Shown: piece after piece, positions 51,537 to 60,160 of the stretch
How positions within the stretch are numbered: position 1 is the first letter of the stretch
Layout of the letters: each line of letters starts with the position of its first letter
NCBI RefSeq assembly: GCF_002979435.1
Contig: NZ_PCOV01000004.1
Coordinates: forward strand, 1-64,000
From: Microbacterium sp. MYb66
GTDB lineage: Bacteria > Actinomycetota > Actinomycetes > Actinomycetales > Microbacteriaceae
Direction of reading: 5' to 3'
DNA length: 64,000 nucleotides
Notes under the pieces: model-generated
Seen by the model: only the letters and a program-made list of their open reading frames with translations
Database searches by the model: none
What the model was told of the DNA's origin: nothing
Made by a program: the position numbers and the translations under genes

Positions 51537-52910
51537 ATGACCAAGCTCAGACTGGCCATCGTCGGTGCGGGCCCCGCCGGCATCTACGCCGCGGACATCC
51601 TGCTGAAGGCGGAGCGCAAGTTCGACGTCTCGATCGACCTCTTCGAGCAGCTTCCGGCGCCCTACGGCCTCGTGCGCTACGGCGTCGCGCCCGACCATCC
51701 CCGCATCAAGGGCATCATCACGGCTCTCCGCGATGTGCTCGACCGGGGCGACATCCGTCTGTTCGGCAACGTGCGCTTCGGCGAGGACATCACCCTCGAC
51801 GACCTCAAGAAGCACTACAACGCGGTGATCTTCGCGACCGGCGCGATCCGGGACACGTCGATGGAGATCCCCGGGATCGACGCCGTCGCCTCCTACGGCG
51901 CCGCCGACTACGTCAGCTGGTTCGACGGACACCCCGACGTGCCTCGCGAATGGCCGCTGGATGCGGCGTCCGTCGGTGTGCTGGGCAACGGCAATGTCGC
52001 CCTCGACGTCGCGCGCATGCTCGCGAAGCACGCCGAGGATCTGCTCGTGACCGAAGTCCCCGCCAACGTCTACGAGGGTCTGAAGGTCAGCCAGGTCACG
52101 GATGTTCACGTCTTCGGCCGCCGCGGACCGGCGCAGGTGAAGTTCACGCCGCTCGAGCTCCGCGAGCTCGGCGAGCTGCGCGACGTCGACATGGTCGTCT
52201 ACGACGAGGACTTCGACTACGACGAGGCCTCGAAGGATGCCGTCGCCAGCAACAAGCAGGTCATGGTCATCGACCGCATCCTGCAGTCCTGGCGCAAGCG
52301 CGACTCCGTGAACAACGCCGGCGGCACCGCATCCCGACGCCTGCACCTGCACTTCTGGGCGAAGCCGGTCGAGGTGCGCAAGGACGAGAACGGTCGCGTC
52401 GCGGCGCTCGTGTACGAGCGCACGCAGCCCGACGGCCAGGGCGGTGCCGTGGGCACCGGAGAGATGCGCGAGGTGCCGATTCAGGCGCTCTACCGTGCGA
52501 TCGGATACTTCGGCTCGCCTCTTCCCGGCGTGCCCTTCGACAAGAAGCACGGCGTGATCCCGAACCGCGAGGGGCAGGTGCTCGCGAAGGACTCCAACCA
52601 GCGCGTCCCCGGCATCTACGCGACCGGGTGGATCAAGCGCGGACCCGTGGGCCTCATCGGGCACACGAAGTCCGATGCGATGGAGACCGTGCGGCACATC
52701 ATCAACGACCAGGGGTCCTGGTGGCAGCCCGAAGATCCTGCGGAGGAGTCGATCCCGGCTCTGCTGCAGGAGCGCGGCGTGCGCTGGACCGACCTCGACG
52801 GCTGGCACCGGCTCGACGAGCACGAGATCGCACTCGGGGCGCCCGACGAGCGAGCGCGTGTCAAGGTCGTGCCGCGCGACGAGATGGTCCGGGTCTCCCG
52901 CGGCGAGTAG
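51537..52910 (+). CDS. Ferredoxin-NADP reductase (FprA/adrenodoxin-reductase type)
   Basis: 457 aa. FAD site VGAGPAGIYAADILL at residues 7-23 and NADP site LGNGNVALDVARML at about 149, with RRGPAQVKFTP and the C-terminal ATGWIKRGPVGLIGHTKSDA. It shuttles electrons between NADPH and ferredoxin. ATG at 51537 preceded by AAAGGACC. It sits directly downstream of the prenyl synthase (61-bp gap). Confidence 0.88.
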   Translation: MTKLRLAIVGAGPAGIYAADILLKAERKFDVSIDLFEQLPAPYGLVRYGVAPDHPRIKGIITALRDVLDRGDIRLFGNVRFGEDITLDDLKKHYNAVIFATGAIRDTSMEIPGIDAVASYGAADYVSWFDGHPDVPREWPLDAASVGVLGNGNVALDVARMLAKHAEDLLVTEVPANVYEGLKVSQVTDVHVFGRRGPAQVKFTPLELRELGELRDVDMVVYDEDFDYDEASKDAVASNKQVMVIDRILQSWRKRDSVNNAGGTASRRLHLHFWAKPVEVRKDENGRVAALVYERTQPDGQGGAVGTGEMREVPIQALYRAIGYFGSPLPGVPFDKKHGVIPNREGQVLAKDSNQRVPGIYATGWIKRGPVGLIGHTKSDAMETVRHIINDQGSWWQPEDPAEESIPALLQERGVRWTDLDGWHRLDEHEIALGAPDERARVKVVPRDEMVRVSRGE

Positions 52911-52981
52911 CACCGTCGCCGCCGGAGCTCCCGCTCCTGGTCGCGCGCTCGGCTACCCTGGCGACGACGGGGGAGGAATGC

Positions 52982-53989
52982 ATGGCCGATTGGATCCCTG
53001 ATGTGCTCGGCGACGAGTTCGAGCAGCGCACGCTCGAACTCGGAGTCGACGACCAAGGCCCGGTCGTCGCGACCCTGGTCCGTGCGCTCCCGGCACGCCC
53101 GGACTGGTGGGAGCGGGCGCGCGGGCGACGGCCGCTCCTCGACGGCGTCGACGTGCTCTACGTGCACGGCTGGTCCGACTACTTCTTCCAGAAGCGGCTC
53201 GCGCGCTTCTGGACCTCCCGCGGCGCCCGCTTCTTCGCACTCGACCTGCGCAAGTACGGTCGCAGCCTCCGCGACGGGCAGACGCCGGGCTACATCGCCG
53301 ACCTCGCCACCTATGACGAGGACATCGCGGCGGCACTGGATGCGATGGGGCGCGGGGAGGGCGGCACTGAATCCGCCCGTCGTCTGGTGCTCCTGGGGCA
53401 TTCCACCGGGGGGCTCACGCTGAGTCTGTGGGCCTCACGCCATCCGGGTGCCGCGGATGCGGTGGTCCTGAACAGCCCTTGGCTGGAGTTCCAGTTCGCG
53501 CCGGCGAGGGCGGCGATCGCGCCCATGGTCGAGCTGCAGGCGCGGATCCGGCCGATGGAGGTCGCACCGCAGGTGGACCTCGGGTTCTACACGCGTGCCC
53601 AGCAGGAGGTCGCCGACCCGGATGATCCGATGGACGTGAATCCCGTCTGGCGCCCGGCGCAGACCATGGCGGTCTACGCGGGGTGGCTGCATGCGATCCT
53701 CTCCGGACACAAGGCCGTGGCGGCAGGGCTGTCGATCACGGCGCCCGTGTGCGTGCTGCTCTCCGCCCGGTTCGTGCCGCCGACGCGGTGGTCGGAAGAT
53801 CTCACGTCCGCGGATTCCGTCCTCGTCGTCGACGACATCGCCCGCGCCGCCCTCCATCTCGGATCCACCGTCACGGTGGAGCGCATCGACGGTGCGCTGC
53901 ACGACGTCTTCCTCTCCCGCCACGCGGCGAGGGAGGACGCCTATGCGCGGCTCGACCGCTGGGTCACGGGGTGGCGTGCGGCGGTCTGA
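52982..53989 (+). CDS. Alpha/beta hydrolase
   Basis: 335 aa. Oxyanion HGW near residue 60 and nucleophile elbow GHSTGG at about residue 140, with a C-terminal histidine in GALHDVFLS. Similar to monoacylglycerol-lipase-like hydrolases. ATG 52982 has GGGGGAGGA before it and TACCCT 22 nt farther upstream as a -10. Substrate unknown. Confidence 0.8.
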   Translation: MADWIPDVLGDEFEQRTLELGVDDQGPVVATLVRALPARPDWWERARGRRPLLDGVDVLYVHGWSDYFFQKRLARFWTSRGARFFALDLRKYGRSLRDGQTPGYIADLATYDEDIAAALDAMGRGEGGTESARRLVLLGHSTGGLTLSLWASRHPGAADAVVLNSPWLEFQFAPARAAIAPMVELQARIRPMEVAPQVDLGFYTRAQQEVADPDDPMDVNPVWRPAQTMAVYAGWLHAILSGHKAVAAGLSITAPVCVLLSARFVPPTRWSEDLTSADSVLVVDDIARAALHLGSTVTVERIDGALHDVFLSRHAAREDAYARLDRWVTGWRAAV

Positions 53990-53995
53990 TCCCGT

Positions 53996-54628
53996 TCACA
54001 CGTAGTACATCGCCCGGGTGAGGCGTTCCGCCTCGTCGCCGTCGCGATCGCGGACGGCCGCGCGGAAGTCCTGGTATACGCCCTGCATCCGCTCGCGGTC
54101 CGCCTGCGGGACGGCCCAACCGCGCAGATTGCGCAGGACGACCATGCTCGCGTCGTCGATCAGCGCCTGGTGCTGCGCGTTGCCGGTGCGGGCGCCGAGG
54201 TAGGAGAACACCGCCCAGCGGGCGTCGGAGGTCTTCACGCTGTCCTCGATCGCGGCCGACATCTTCGCGATGAGCCCGATGACGTGCGCGCGCTGTGCGG
54301 AGGTGATCCGCGGGACGGCAAGTCGCGCAGCGATCCCGGCCTGGTGTCCGGCGAACTCGAGGGACTGGGCGACCGTCTCCGCGCTCACCTCGGTGACTTC
54401 CGTGTATCGGCTCGGGTACATCGTCACCATGCCCAGGCGCTCCAGCCGCTGCAGCGCCTCGCGCACCGGCGTGCGCGACACGTGCAGCTCTTCCGCGACG
54501 TCGACGTCGCGGATGCGATCGCCGGCGACCAGCGTACGCTCGACGATCTGCTTGCCGATGTGGTGGAAGACCTCCTCCGCCAGGAGCTGCTTGCTCTCGC
54601 CGATGCTCGTCGATCCGACAGTGCTCAT
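53996..54628 (-). CDS. GntR family transcriptional regulator
   Basis: 210 aa. Winged-helix DNA-binding part at about residues 15-75 (DRIRDVDVAEELHVSRTPVREALQRLERLG) with a C-terminal FCD-type helical domain (REALQRLERL then GHQAGIAARLAVPRI). AGAGGT precedes the ATG at 54628. No clear target gene adjoins it: the next genes are an alpha/beta hydrolase (convergent) and yajQ (across a terminator). Ligand unknown. Confidence 0.8.
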   Translation of the reverse strand: MSTVGSTSIGESKQLLAEEVFHHIGKQIVERTLVAGDRIRDVDVAEELHVSRTPVREALQRLERLGMVTMYPSRYTEVTEVSAETVAQSLEFAGHQAGIAARLAVPRITSAQRAHVIGLIAKMSAAIEDSVKTSDARWAVFSYLGARTGNAQHQALIDDASMVVLRNLRGWAVPQADRERMQGVYQDFRAAVRDRDGDEAERLTRAMYYV

Positions 54629-54810
54629 GGACCTCTGCCCCCGTTCGTCGTTCGCCCCGAGTCCGCCACGATCTGGCCCGGGCAGGGCGGCGACATCGTG
54701 AAGTCGGGGGATGCCGATGGCCTTCACCGGCGTTCGCTTCGTCGATCGAATCGAACGGTCTCCAGTCTTGGTTCCCGGAGCCGAATATCGGTATGCGAGG
54801 GGGAGATCTA

Positions 54811-54856
54811 CGCAGAGAGGGAGGCGGATGCCGTGGCATCCGCCTCCCTCTCTGCG
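54811..54856 (-). terminator. Very strong 22-bp perfect stem downstream of yajQ
   Basis: Arms of 22 bp, 54811-54832 and 54835-54856, separated by only GT, with no mismatch. It lies 18 nt past the yajQ stop. No T-run follows, which is common for intrinsic-like terminators in actinobacteria. A stem of this length is more than is needed and may also protect RNA. Confidence 0.7.
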
Positions 54857-54874
54857 CGGGAATACTGAAGTGCG

Positions 54875-55363
54875 CTACCGGTAGTTGATGAATTGCAGGT
54901 CGAGGTCGAGGTCTGCGCCCTTCAGCAGGGCGATCACCGCCTGGAGGTCGTCGCGGCTCTTGGACTGCACGCGCAGCTCGTCGCCCTGGATCTGGCTCTT
55001 CACGCCCTTGGGCCCCTCGTCGCGGATGAGCTTGCCGATCTTCTTCGCGTTCTCCGAGGAGATGCCGTCCTTCAGCGTCGAGACGATGCGGAACTCCTTG
55101 CCGCTGGCGAAGGGGTCGCCCGACTCGAGGCTCTTCAGGGAGATGCCGCGCTTGATGAGCTTGGACTGGAACACGTCGAGGACGGCCTTGGCCCGCTCCT
55201 CGGTGTTCGCGATGATGAGGATGCTCTCGCCGCTCCACGCGATCGACGCACCGGTGCCCTTGAAGTCGTAGCGCTGCTCGATCTCCTTGCGGGCCTGGTT
55301 CAGGGCGTTCTCGGCCTCCTGGTGATCCACCTTCGAGACGATGTCAAATGAGCTGTCAGCCAT
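54875..55363 (-). CDS. yajQ: YajQ family nucleotide/cyclic-di-GMP-binding protein
   Basis: 162 aa. The YajQ fold begins [19 protein letters not shown] and shows the duplicated ferredoxin-like halves ([39 protein letters not shown]). Some members bind c-di-GMP or nucleotides and act as chaperone-like effectors. ATG preceded exactly 6 nt upstream by TAGGAT (55370-55375), so leaderless. Ends in a strong terminator stem. Confidence 0.9.
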   Translation of the reverse strand: MADSSFDIVSKVDHQEAENALNQARKEIEQRYDFKGTGASIAWSGESILIIANTEERAKAVLDVFQSKLIKRGISLKSLESGDPFASGKEFRIVSTLKDGISSENAKKIGKLIRDEGPKGVKSQIQGDELRVQSKSRDDLQAVIALLKGADLDLDLQFINYR

Positions 55364-55376
55364 GGATTCATCCTAC

Positions 55377-55808
55377 TCAGGGGCTCAGCGCGTACACATT
55401 GTCGGAGATCCTGGTGGCCCCGTCCGGTGTGGGGTAGTCGTCGGGAACCGTCGTGAAGTGACCGGCCGGGCCGCTCATCTCGACGGGGCCGCGCTCGCCT
55501 CCGCAGCCCATGCCCCACTCGCTCTCGTCGAGGTAGGCGAGCACGCAGACCGTCGACGGCTCGACTCCCCGTAGGAGCCAGACCGAGCTGCCGGAGTGTT
55601 CTCCGACGAACCGAGCCGAAGACAGATCGGCGACGTCGCCGGAGTCCTGCTCGATCACCCCGTCCGGCACCGTGTCTGCAGGCTCGGCGTCCCGGTCCAG
55701 GACGGCGTAGCTCGCCGAGGATGCTGTGCAGCCGCTCAGGGCGATCGCAGACAGTGCCAGGAGGAGACCTGCCGCCGCGCGTGCGAGGGGAAGGGAACGA
55801 TCCGTCAT
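55377..55808 (-). CDS. Putative secreted lipoprotein
   Basis: 143 aa with a signal peptide (RAAAGLLLALSAIALSGC; lipobox LSGC at about residue 26). The mature part is short and polar with two cysteines (VCVLAYLDES, GMGCGGERG). No family recognised. ATG with TAGACT exactly 6 nt upstream (55815-55820). It shares the intergenic region with the malE-type gene but is divergent. Function unknown. Confidence 0.7.
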   Translation of the reverse strand: MTDRSLPLARAAAGLLLALSAIALSGCTASSASYAVLDRDAEPADTVPDGVIEQDSGDVADLSSARFVGEHSGSSVWLLRGVEPSTVCVLAYLDESEWGMGCGGERGPVEMSGPAGHFTTVPDDYPTPDGATRISDNVYALSP

Positions 55809-55843
55809 GCCCCCAGTCTACGAACCTCCGTTTTCGGCAGCCA

Positions 55844-55857
55844 TGGAAGCGTTTTCA
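55844..55857. promoter_or_regulatory. LacI-type operator, distal site
   Basis: TGGAAGCGTTTTCA, an imperfect palindrome with a central CG characteristic of LacI-family regulators, upstream of the sugar-importer operon and 36 bp from the divergent lipoprotein gene start. Confidence 0.5.
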
Positions 55858-55911
55858 TCGCCTCGATTGCCGATCTGCCCGGTCACGGGTTGATATCGAC
55901 GCCCTCGCTCG

Positions 55912-55955
55912 TTGCGAATCTCGCCATTTTCGATGCATACTGTAAGCGCTTGCAG
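55912..55955 (+). promoter_or_regulatory. malE-type operon promoter with LacI-type operator
   Basis: TTGCGA (55912-55917) and CATACT (55936-55941), 18 nt apart. CTGTAAGCGCTTGCAG (55940-55955) is a near-perfect LacI/GalR-type palindrome overlapping the -10 and expected start site, which would block transcription in the absence of inducer. Confidence 0.6.
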
Positions 55956-55993
55956 TCCTTGCAGGTGATCAGCACTGAGAGAGGCACACACCA

Positions 55994-57202
55994 ATGAAGG
56001 TGAACAAGAGGGGCATCGTCGCCGCGGGCGCGATCGCCATCGTTTCGACTCTGACGCTCGCCGGCTGCTCCGCAGGGACCAGCGGCGACGACACCTCCGG
56101 CTCCGAGGACAGCGGGAAGCTGACCGTCTGGGTCGACGCCGAGCGCGTCGATGCGCTGCAGGGGGCTGCGGACGCATACAAGGACAAGACCGGCGTCAAG
56201 GTCGAGCTCGTCGGCAAGTCCGTCGACGACATGAAGGACGACTTCATCCAGCAGGTGCCGACCGGCAAGGGGCCGGACGTCGTCATGGGCGCGCACGACT
56301 GGCTCGGCGAGCTCTCCACGAACGGCGTCGTCGCACCGATCGAGCTCGGCGACAGCTCGGAGGACTACCTCCCGGTCGCGCTTCAGGCCGCGACCTACGA
56401 CGGCACCGTCTACATGCTCCCGTACGCGGTCGAGAACATCGCCGTTCTGCGCAACACCGACCTCGTCCCGGCGGCCGCGACGAGCTTCGACGACATGGTC
56501 TCGAAGGGCACGTTCGTCGTCGAGCAGGGAGCCGAGGGCAACCCGTACCACCTGTACCCGTTCCAGACGGCGTTCGGCGCCCCGGTCTTCGGCACGGATG
56601 ACTCCGGCAGCTACGACGCCACCGACCTCCAGCTCGGCAGCGAGGGCGGCTTCGCCTTCGCCGACTGGCTGGGTGCACAGGGCGCAGCAGGCGTTCTGAA
56701 CACCGACGTCGACGGCGAGATCGCCAAGCAGCAGTTCCTCGACGGCACGGCGGCCTTCTGGCTGACCGGTCCGTGGAACGTGGGTGCGGCCACCGACGCG
56801 GGCATCAACGTCGCGATCGACCCGATCCCGAGCCCGACCGGCGAGACCGCGTCGCCGTTCGCCGGGGTGAAGGGCTTCTTCGTGAGCTCGGAGTCGAAGA
56901 ACAAGGTCGCCGCGAACGACTTCCTGGTGAACTACATCGGCACCGAAGAGGTGCAGCTCGAGCTGTTCAAGGCAGGCAACATCCTGCCCGCGCTGACCGC
57001 AGCCGCCGACACCGCGGCATCCGACCCGATCATCGCGGGCTTCCAGGCCGTGGGCGCCGATGCCGTGCCGATGCCCGCCATCCCGGCGATGGGCGCCGTC
57101 TGGCAGTACTGGGGCGTCGCCGAGGCGGCCATCATCAACGGCGAGGACCCGGCGACGACGTGGCAGAAGCTCGTCGATGACGTGACCGCCGCGATCAAGT
57201 AA
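55994..57202 (+). CDS. Maltose-type ABC transporter substrate-binding lipoprotein (MalE family)
   Basis: 402 aa. Signal with lipobox LTLAGC (Cys about 24) and a type-I extracellular solute-binding fold (TVWVDAERVDALQGAADAYKDKTGVKVELV, APIELGD, AGVLNTDVDGEIAKQQFLDGTAAFWLTGPWNV). It binds maltose, maltodextrin or related sugars outside the cell. Two LacI-type operators lie upstream. The exact sugar cannot be inferred from sequence. Confidence 0.85.
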   Translation: MKVNKRGIVAAGAIAIVSTLTLAGCSAGTSGDDTSGSEDSGKLTVWVDAERVDALQGAADAYKDKTGVKVELVGKSVDDMKDDFIQQVPTGKGPDVVMGAHDWLGELSTNGVVAPIELGDSSEDYLPVALQAATYDGTVYMLPYAVENIAVLRNTDLVPAAATSFDDMVSKGTFVVEQGAEGNPYHLYPFQTAFGAPVFGTDDSGSYDATDLQLGSEGGFAFADWLGAQGAAGVLNTDVDGEIAKQQFLDGTAAFWLTGPWNVGAATDAGINVAIDPIPSPTGETASPFAGVKGFFVSSESKNKVAANDFLVNYIGTEEVQLELFKAGNILPALTAAADTAASDPIIAGFQAVGADAVPMPAIPAMGAVWQYWGVAEAAIINGEDPATTWQKLVDDVTAAIK

Positions 57203-57218
57203 CAGCCATCACACTGAC

Positions 57219-57255
57219 CCTGCCGGGGTGGGCGCTCTCCGCCCGCCCCGGCAGG
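57219..57255 (+). terminator. Intercistronic stem-loop between malE and malF genes
   Basis: CCTGCCGGGG pairs with CCCCGGCAGG, extended by a T-G pair and GGGC/GCCC around a 7-nt loop. It may partly terminate or, more likely, stabilise the 5' part so that the binding protein is made in excess over the permeases. Confidence 0.6.
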
Positions 57256-57272
57256 ATCATGACGAGGACGAC

Positions 57273-58877
57273 ATGACAGACACCGACGAGCGCACTGCTC
57301 CTCCGACCAGACGCCAACGCCAGGCCGCGAAGATCGCGGAGGCCGCATCCGGCCCCATCGGCTGGCTGCTGCTGAAGATCCTCCTGCTGGCCGTCGTCGA
57401 TGCGATCGCGCTGTACGCCGCGTTCGTGCTGTTCACGCACCAGGAGTGGCTGATCCTCGGCATCGTCGTCGCGGTCGCCATCCTCGTCAACTACATCTAC
57501 TTCTCCCGCAGGCGCATCGCAGCGAAGTACCTCACTCCCGGCATCATCTTCCTGGTCGTGTTCCAGGTCTTCACGCTGCTCTACACCGGATACATCGGCT
57601 TCACGAACTACGGCACCGGCCACAACGGCACCAAGGATCAGGCGATCTCCTCGCTCCTCGCTTCGGCGCAGGAGCGCGTGGAGGACTCGCCGACCTACCC
57701 GGTGACGGTCGTCGAGCAGTTCGGCACCTACGGCCTGCTCGTGACCGATCCGGACTCCGGCGACGCGCTGCTCGGCACCGCCGAGCAGCCGCTCGAGGAG
57801 GTCGACGCCGAGTTCGAGGGAGGCCAGGCCGTCGCGGTCGACGGCTGGACCACTCTTCCGCTGGCGACCGTCTTCACGCTCTCCGAAGAGCTCGAGAAGC
57901 TGTCGGTCCCGTTCAGCGACGACCCGAACGACGGCAGCCTCCGCGCACCGGACGGCCAGAAGGGGTACCTCTACGTCTCGACACTCGAGTACGACGAGGC
58001 GGCCGACACCATCACCGACACCACGAGCGGGACGGTGTACTCCGACACGGGAGACGGGGCCTTCACCGCGGAGGGCGGCGAGCAGCTGCTCCCCGGGTGG
58101 CAGACCACGGTCGGCTTCGACAACTTCGTCCGTGCGGTCACCGACTCCTCGATCCGCGGGCCGCTCATCTCGGTGACGCTCTGGACGTTCGCGTTCGCGT
58201 TGATCTCGGTGGCCACGACGTTCTTCCTCGGGCTCCTGCTCGCGCTGGTCTTCAACAACACCCGGATGCGGTTCCGCAACGGCTACCGGATCATCCTGAT
58301 CCTTCCGTACGCCTTCCCCGCCTTCCTCTCGGCGCTGGTCTGGGCCGGGATGATGAACGAGAGCTTCGGCTTCATCAACCAGGTCATCTTCGGGGGCGCG
58401 GACATCCCGTGGCTCACCGATCCCGCCCTCGCGAAGGTGTCGGTCCTGCTTGTGAACCTCTGGCTCGGCTTCCCTTACATGTTCCTCGTCTGCATGGGTG
58501 CGCTCCAGGGCATCCCGGAGGACGTGAACGAGGCTGCCGTCATGGACGGCGCCAATCCCTGGCAGGTCTTCCGCCGCATCAAGCTGCCGCTGCTGCTCGT
58601 GACGGTGGCGCCGCTGCTGATCTCGTCGTTCGCGTTCAACTTCAACAACTTCAACCTGATCTACATGCTCACCAACGGCGGGCCGCGATTCAGCGACGTG
58701 TCGATCCCGGTCGGGCACACCGACATCCTGATCTCGATGGTCTACAAGGTGGCCTTCACCGGTCAGACCCGCGACTACGGTCTCGCATCGGCCTTCACCA
58801 TCCTGATCTTCGTCGTGGTCGCGACGATCTCGATCATCAGCTTCCGCAAGACCAAGGCCCTCGAGGAGCTGAACTGA
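57273..58877 (+). CDS. Maltose-type ABC transporter permease (MalF family)
   Basis: 534 aa with a long extracytoplasmic loop (about residues 120-290), as in MalF. The EAA loop is EAAVMDGANPWQVFRRIKLP near residue 420, which couples to the ATPase (not in the window). The start at 57273 has GAGGA upstream; an upstream frame without such a site is rejected. It is co-transcribed with the MalG gene (one base between them). Confidence 0.87.
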   Translation: MTDTDERTAPPTRRQRQAAKIAEAASGPIGWLLLKILLLAVVDAIALYAAFVLFTHQEWLILGIVVAVAILVNYIYFSRRRIAAKYLTPGIIFLVVFQVFTLLYTGYIGFTNYGTGHNGTKDQAISSLLASAQERVEDSPTYPVTVVEQFGTYGLLVTDPDSGDALLGTAEQPLEEVDAEFEGGQAVAVDGWTTLPLATVFTLSEELEKLSVPFSDDPNDGSLRAPDGQKGYLYVSTLEYDEAADTITDTTSGTVYSDTGDGAFTAEGGEQLLPGWQTTVGFDNFVRAVTDSSIRGPLISVTLWTFAFALISVATTFFLGLLLALVFNNTRMRFRNGYRIILILPYAFPAFLSALVWAGMMNESFGFINQVIFGGADIPWLTDPALAKVSVLLVNLWLGFPYMFLVCMGALQGIPEDVNEAAVMDGANPWQVFRRIKLPLLLVTVAPLLISSFAFNFNNFNLIYMLTNGGPRFSDVSIPVGHTDILISMVYKVAFTGQTRDYGLASAFTILIFVVVATISIISFRKTKALEELN

Positions 58878-58878
58878 C

Positions 58879-59802
58879 ATGAGCACCACCTCCCGCTCCA
58901 CCACTCGCTCCACCAGCGACGTGCAGATCCTCGCCCCGCGTCGCCGCAGCTTCGGCGCCTGGTTCGCAGACACCGGATGGCGCCACCTCGTCGCCGTCGT
59001 CGTGAGCGCATTCGCCCTGTTCCCGCTGCTGTACGTGTTCTCGGCGTCGTTGAACCCGAAGGGAACGCTGACGGGATCGAACCAGCTGTTCTCGGCGATC
59101 GGCATCGACAGCTACGTCCGCATCCTCAGCGACCCGCAGAACCCTTACGGCACCTGGTTCCTCAACACCCTGCTCATCGCCGTGGTCACGGGAGCCGTGA
59201 CCGTGTTCATCGGCGCATGCGCCGCGTATGCCTTCTCGCGCATGCGGTTCGCCGGACGCCGGGTGGGCCTGGTCACGATCGTGGTCGTGCAGATGTTCCC
59301 GCAGCTGCTCGCGGTCGTCGCGATCTTCCTGCTCATGTCGACGCTGGGCGACTGGTTCCCCGCGATCGGCCTGAACACGCACACCGGCCTGATCCTGGTG
59401 TACCTCGGCGGAGCGCTCGGCGTGAACACGTACCTGATGTACGGCTTCTTCAACACGATCCCGAAGGAGATCGATGAGGCGGCGCGCATCGACGGCGCCG
59501 GTCACGCCCGGATCTTCTTCACCATCATCCTGCGTCTCGTCGCGCCGATCCTCGCGGTGGTCGGACTCCTGTCGTTCATCGGCACGGTCAACGAGTATGT
59601 GATCGCGAGCGTGATGCTCGTCGACGTGGAGCAGCAGACGCTCGTCGTCGGACTCACCAAGCTCGTCGCGAATCCGCGCTACGCGGACTGGTCGGCGTTC
59701 TCGGCCGGCGCGGTGATGGCCGCGATCCCGGTCATGATCCTGTTCCTCTTCCTGCAGAAGTACATCGTCGGTGGGCTGACCGCCGGCGCGACCAAGGGCT
59801 GA
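58879..59802 (+). CDS. Maltose-type ABC transporter permease (MalG family)
   Basis: 307 aa with six TM segments and the EAA motif DEAARIDGAGHARIFFTIILRLVAP at about residue 197. It pairs with MalF. Directly adjacent to it. The cognate MsmK/MalK ATPase is not in the operon, so a shared genomic ATPase is presumably used. Confidence 0.88.
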   Translation: MSTTSRSTTRSTSDVQILAPRRRSFGAWFADTGWRHLVAVVVSAFALFPLLYVFSASLNPKGTLTGSNQLFSAIGIDSYVRILSDPQNPYGTWFLNTLLIAVVTGAVTVFIGACAAYAFSRMRFAGRRVGLVTIVVVQMFPQLLAVVAIFLLMSTLGDWFPAIGLNTHTGLILVYLGGALGVNTYLMYGFFNTIPKEIDEAARIDGAGHARIFFTIILRLVAPILAVVGLLSFIGTVNEYVIASVMLVDVEQQTLVVGLTKLVANPRYADWSAFSAGAVMAAIPVMILFLFLQKYIVGGLTAGATKG

Positions 59803-59892
59803 GTGCCCGGAACAACCCGCCCGCGGAGCCGGGGGCGAGCCTCCTCGGCGTTGCTCCCCGCGTCTCCTCTTCTTCGGTCGTAGCGTGGAGTC

Positions 59893-60045
59893 ATGGCACG
59901 GGTGGGTGGACGCAACCTCGGGATGAGCTGGTTCGCCGGCATCGTGTGCGCCGGCATCATCGGCGCCCTGGTCTGGCTGTCGCTGCCGATGCTCCCGGTG
60001 CTCGCCGGGTTCGCCGGCGATGCGCTGCGCAGCGCCCTCCCCTGA
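59893..60045 (+). CDS. Small membrane protein (50 aa)
   Basis: MARVGGRNLGMSWFAGIVCA then one long hydrophobic helix, ending FAGDALRSALP. I recall similar short proteins in other Microbacteriaceae. TAGCGT ends exactly 6 nt before the ATG (59881-59886), a leaderless arrangement, which argues that it is a real gene. Function unknown. Confidence 0.6.
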   Translation: MARVGGRNLGMSWFAGIVCAGIIGALVWLSLPMLPVLAGFAGDALRSALP

Positions 60046-60160
60046 AACGTCGCAGCAGGGCCGCGGCCTCGCGTATGACGACACGTCGGCACGCCTCCGT
60101 GAGCGGTCCCTTGCGCGGCGGTACCCTCACAATGCACATATCCGATGAGAGGCGCACCCC

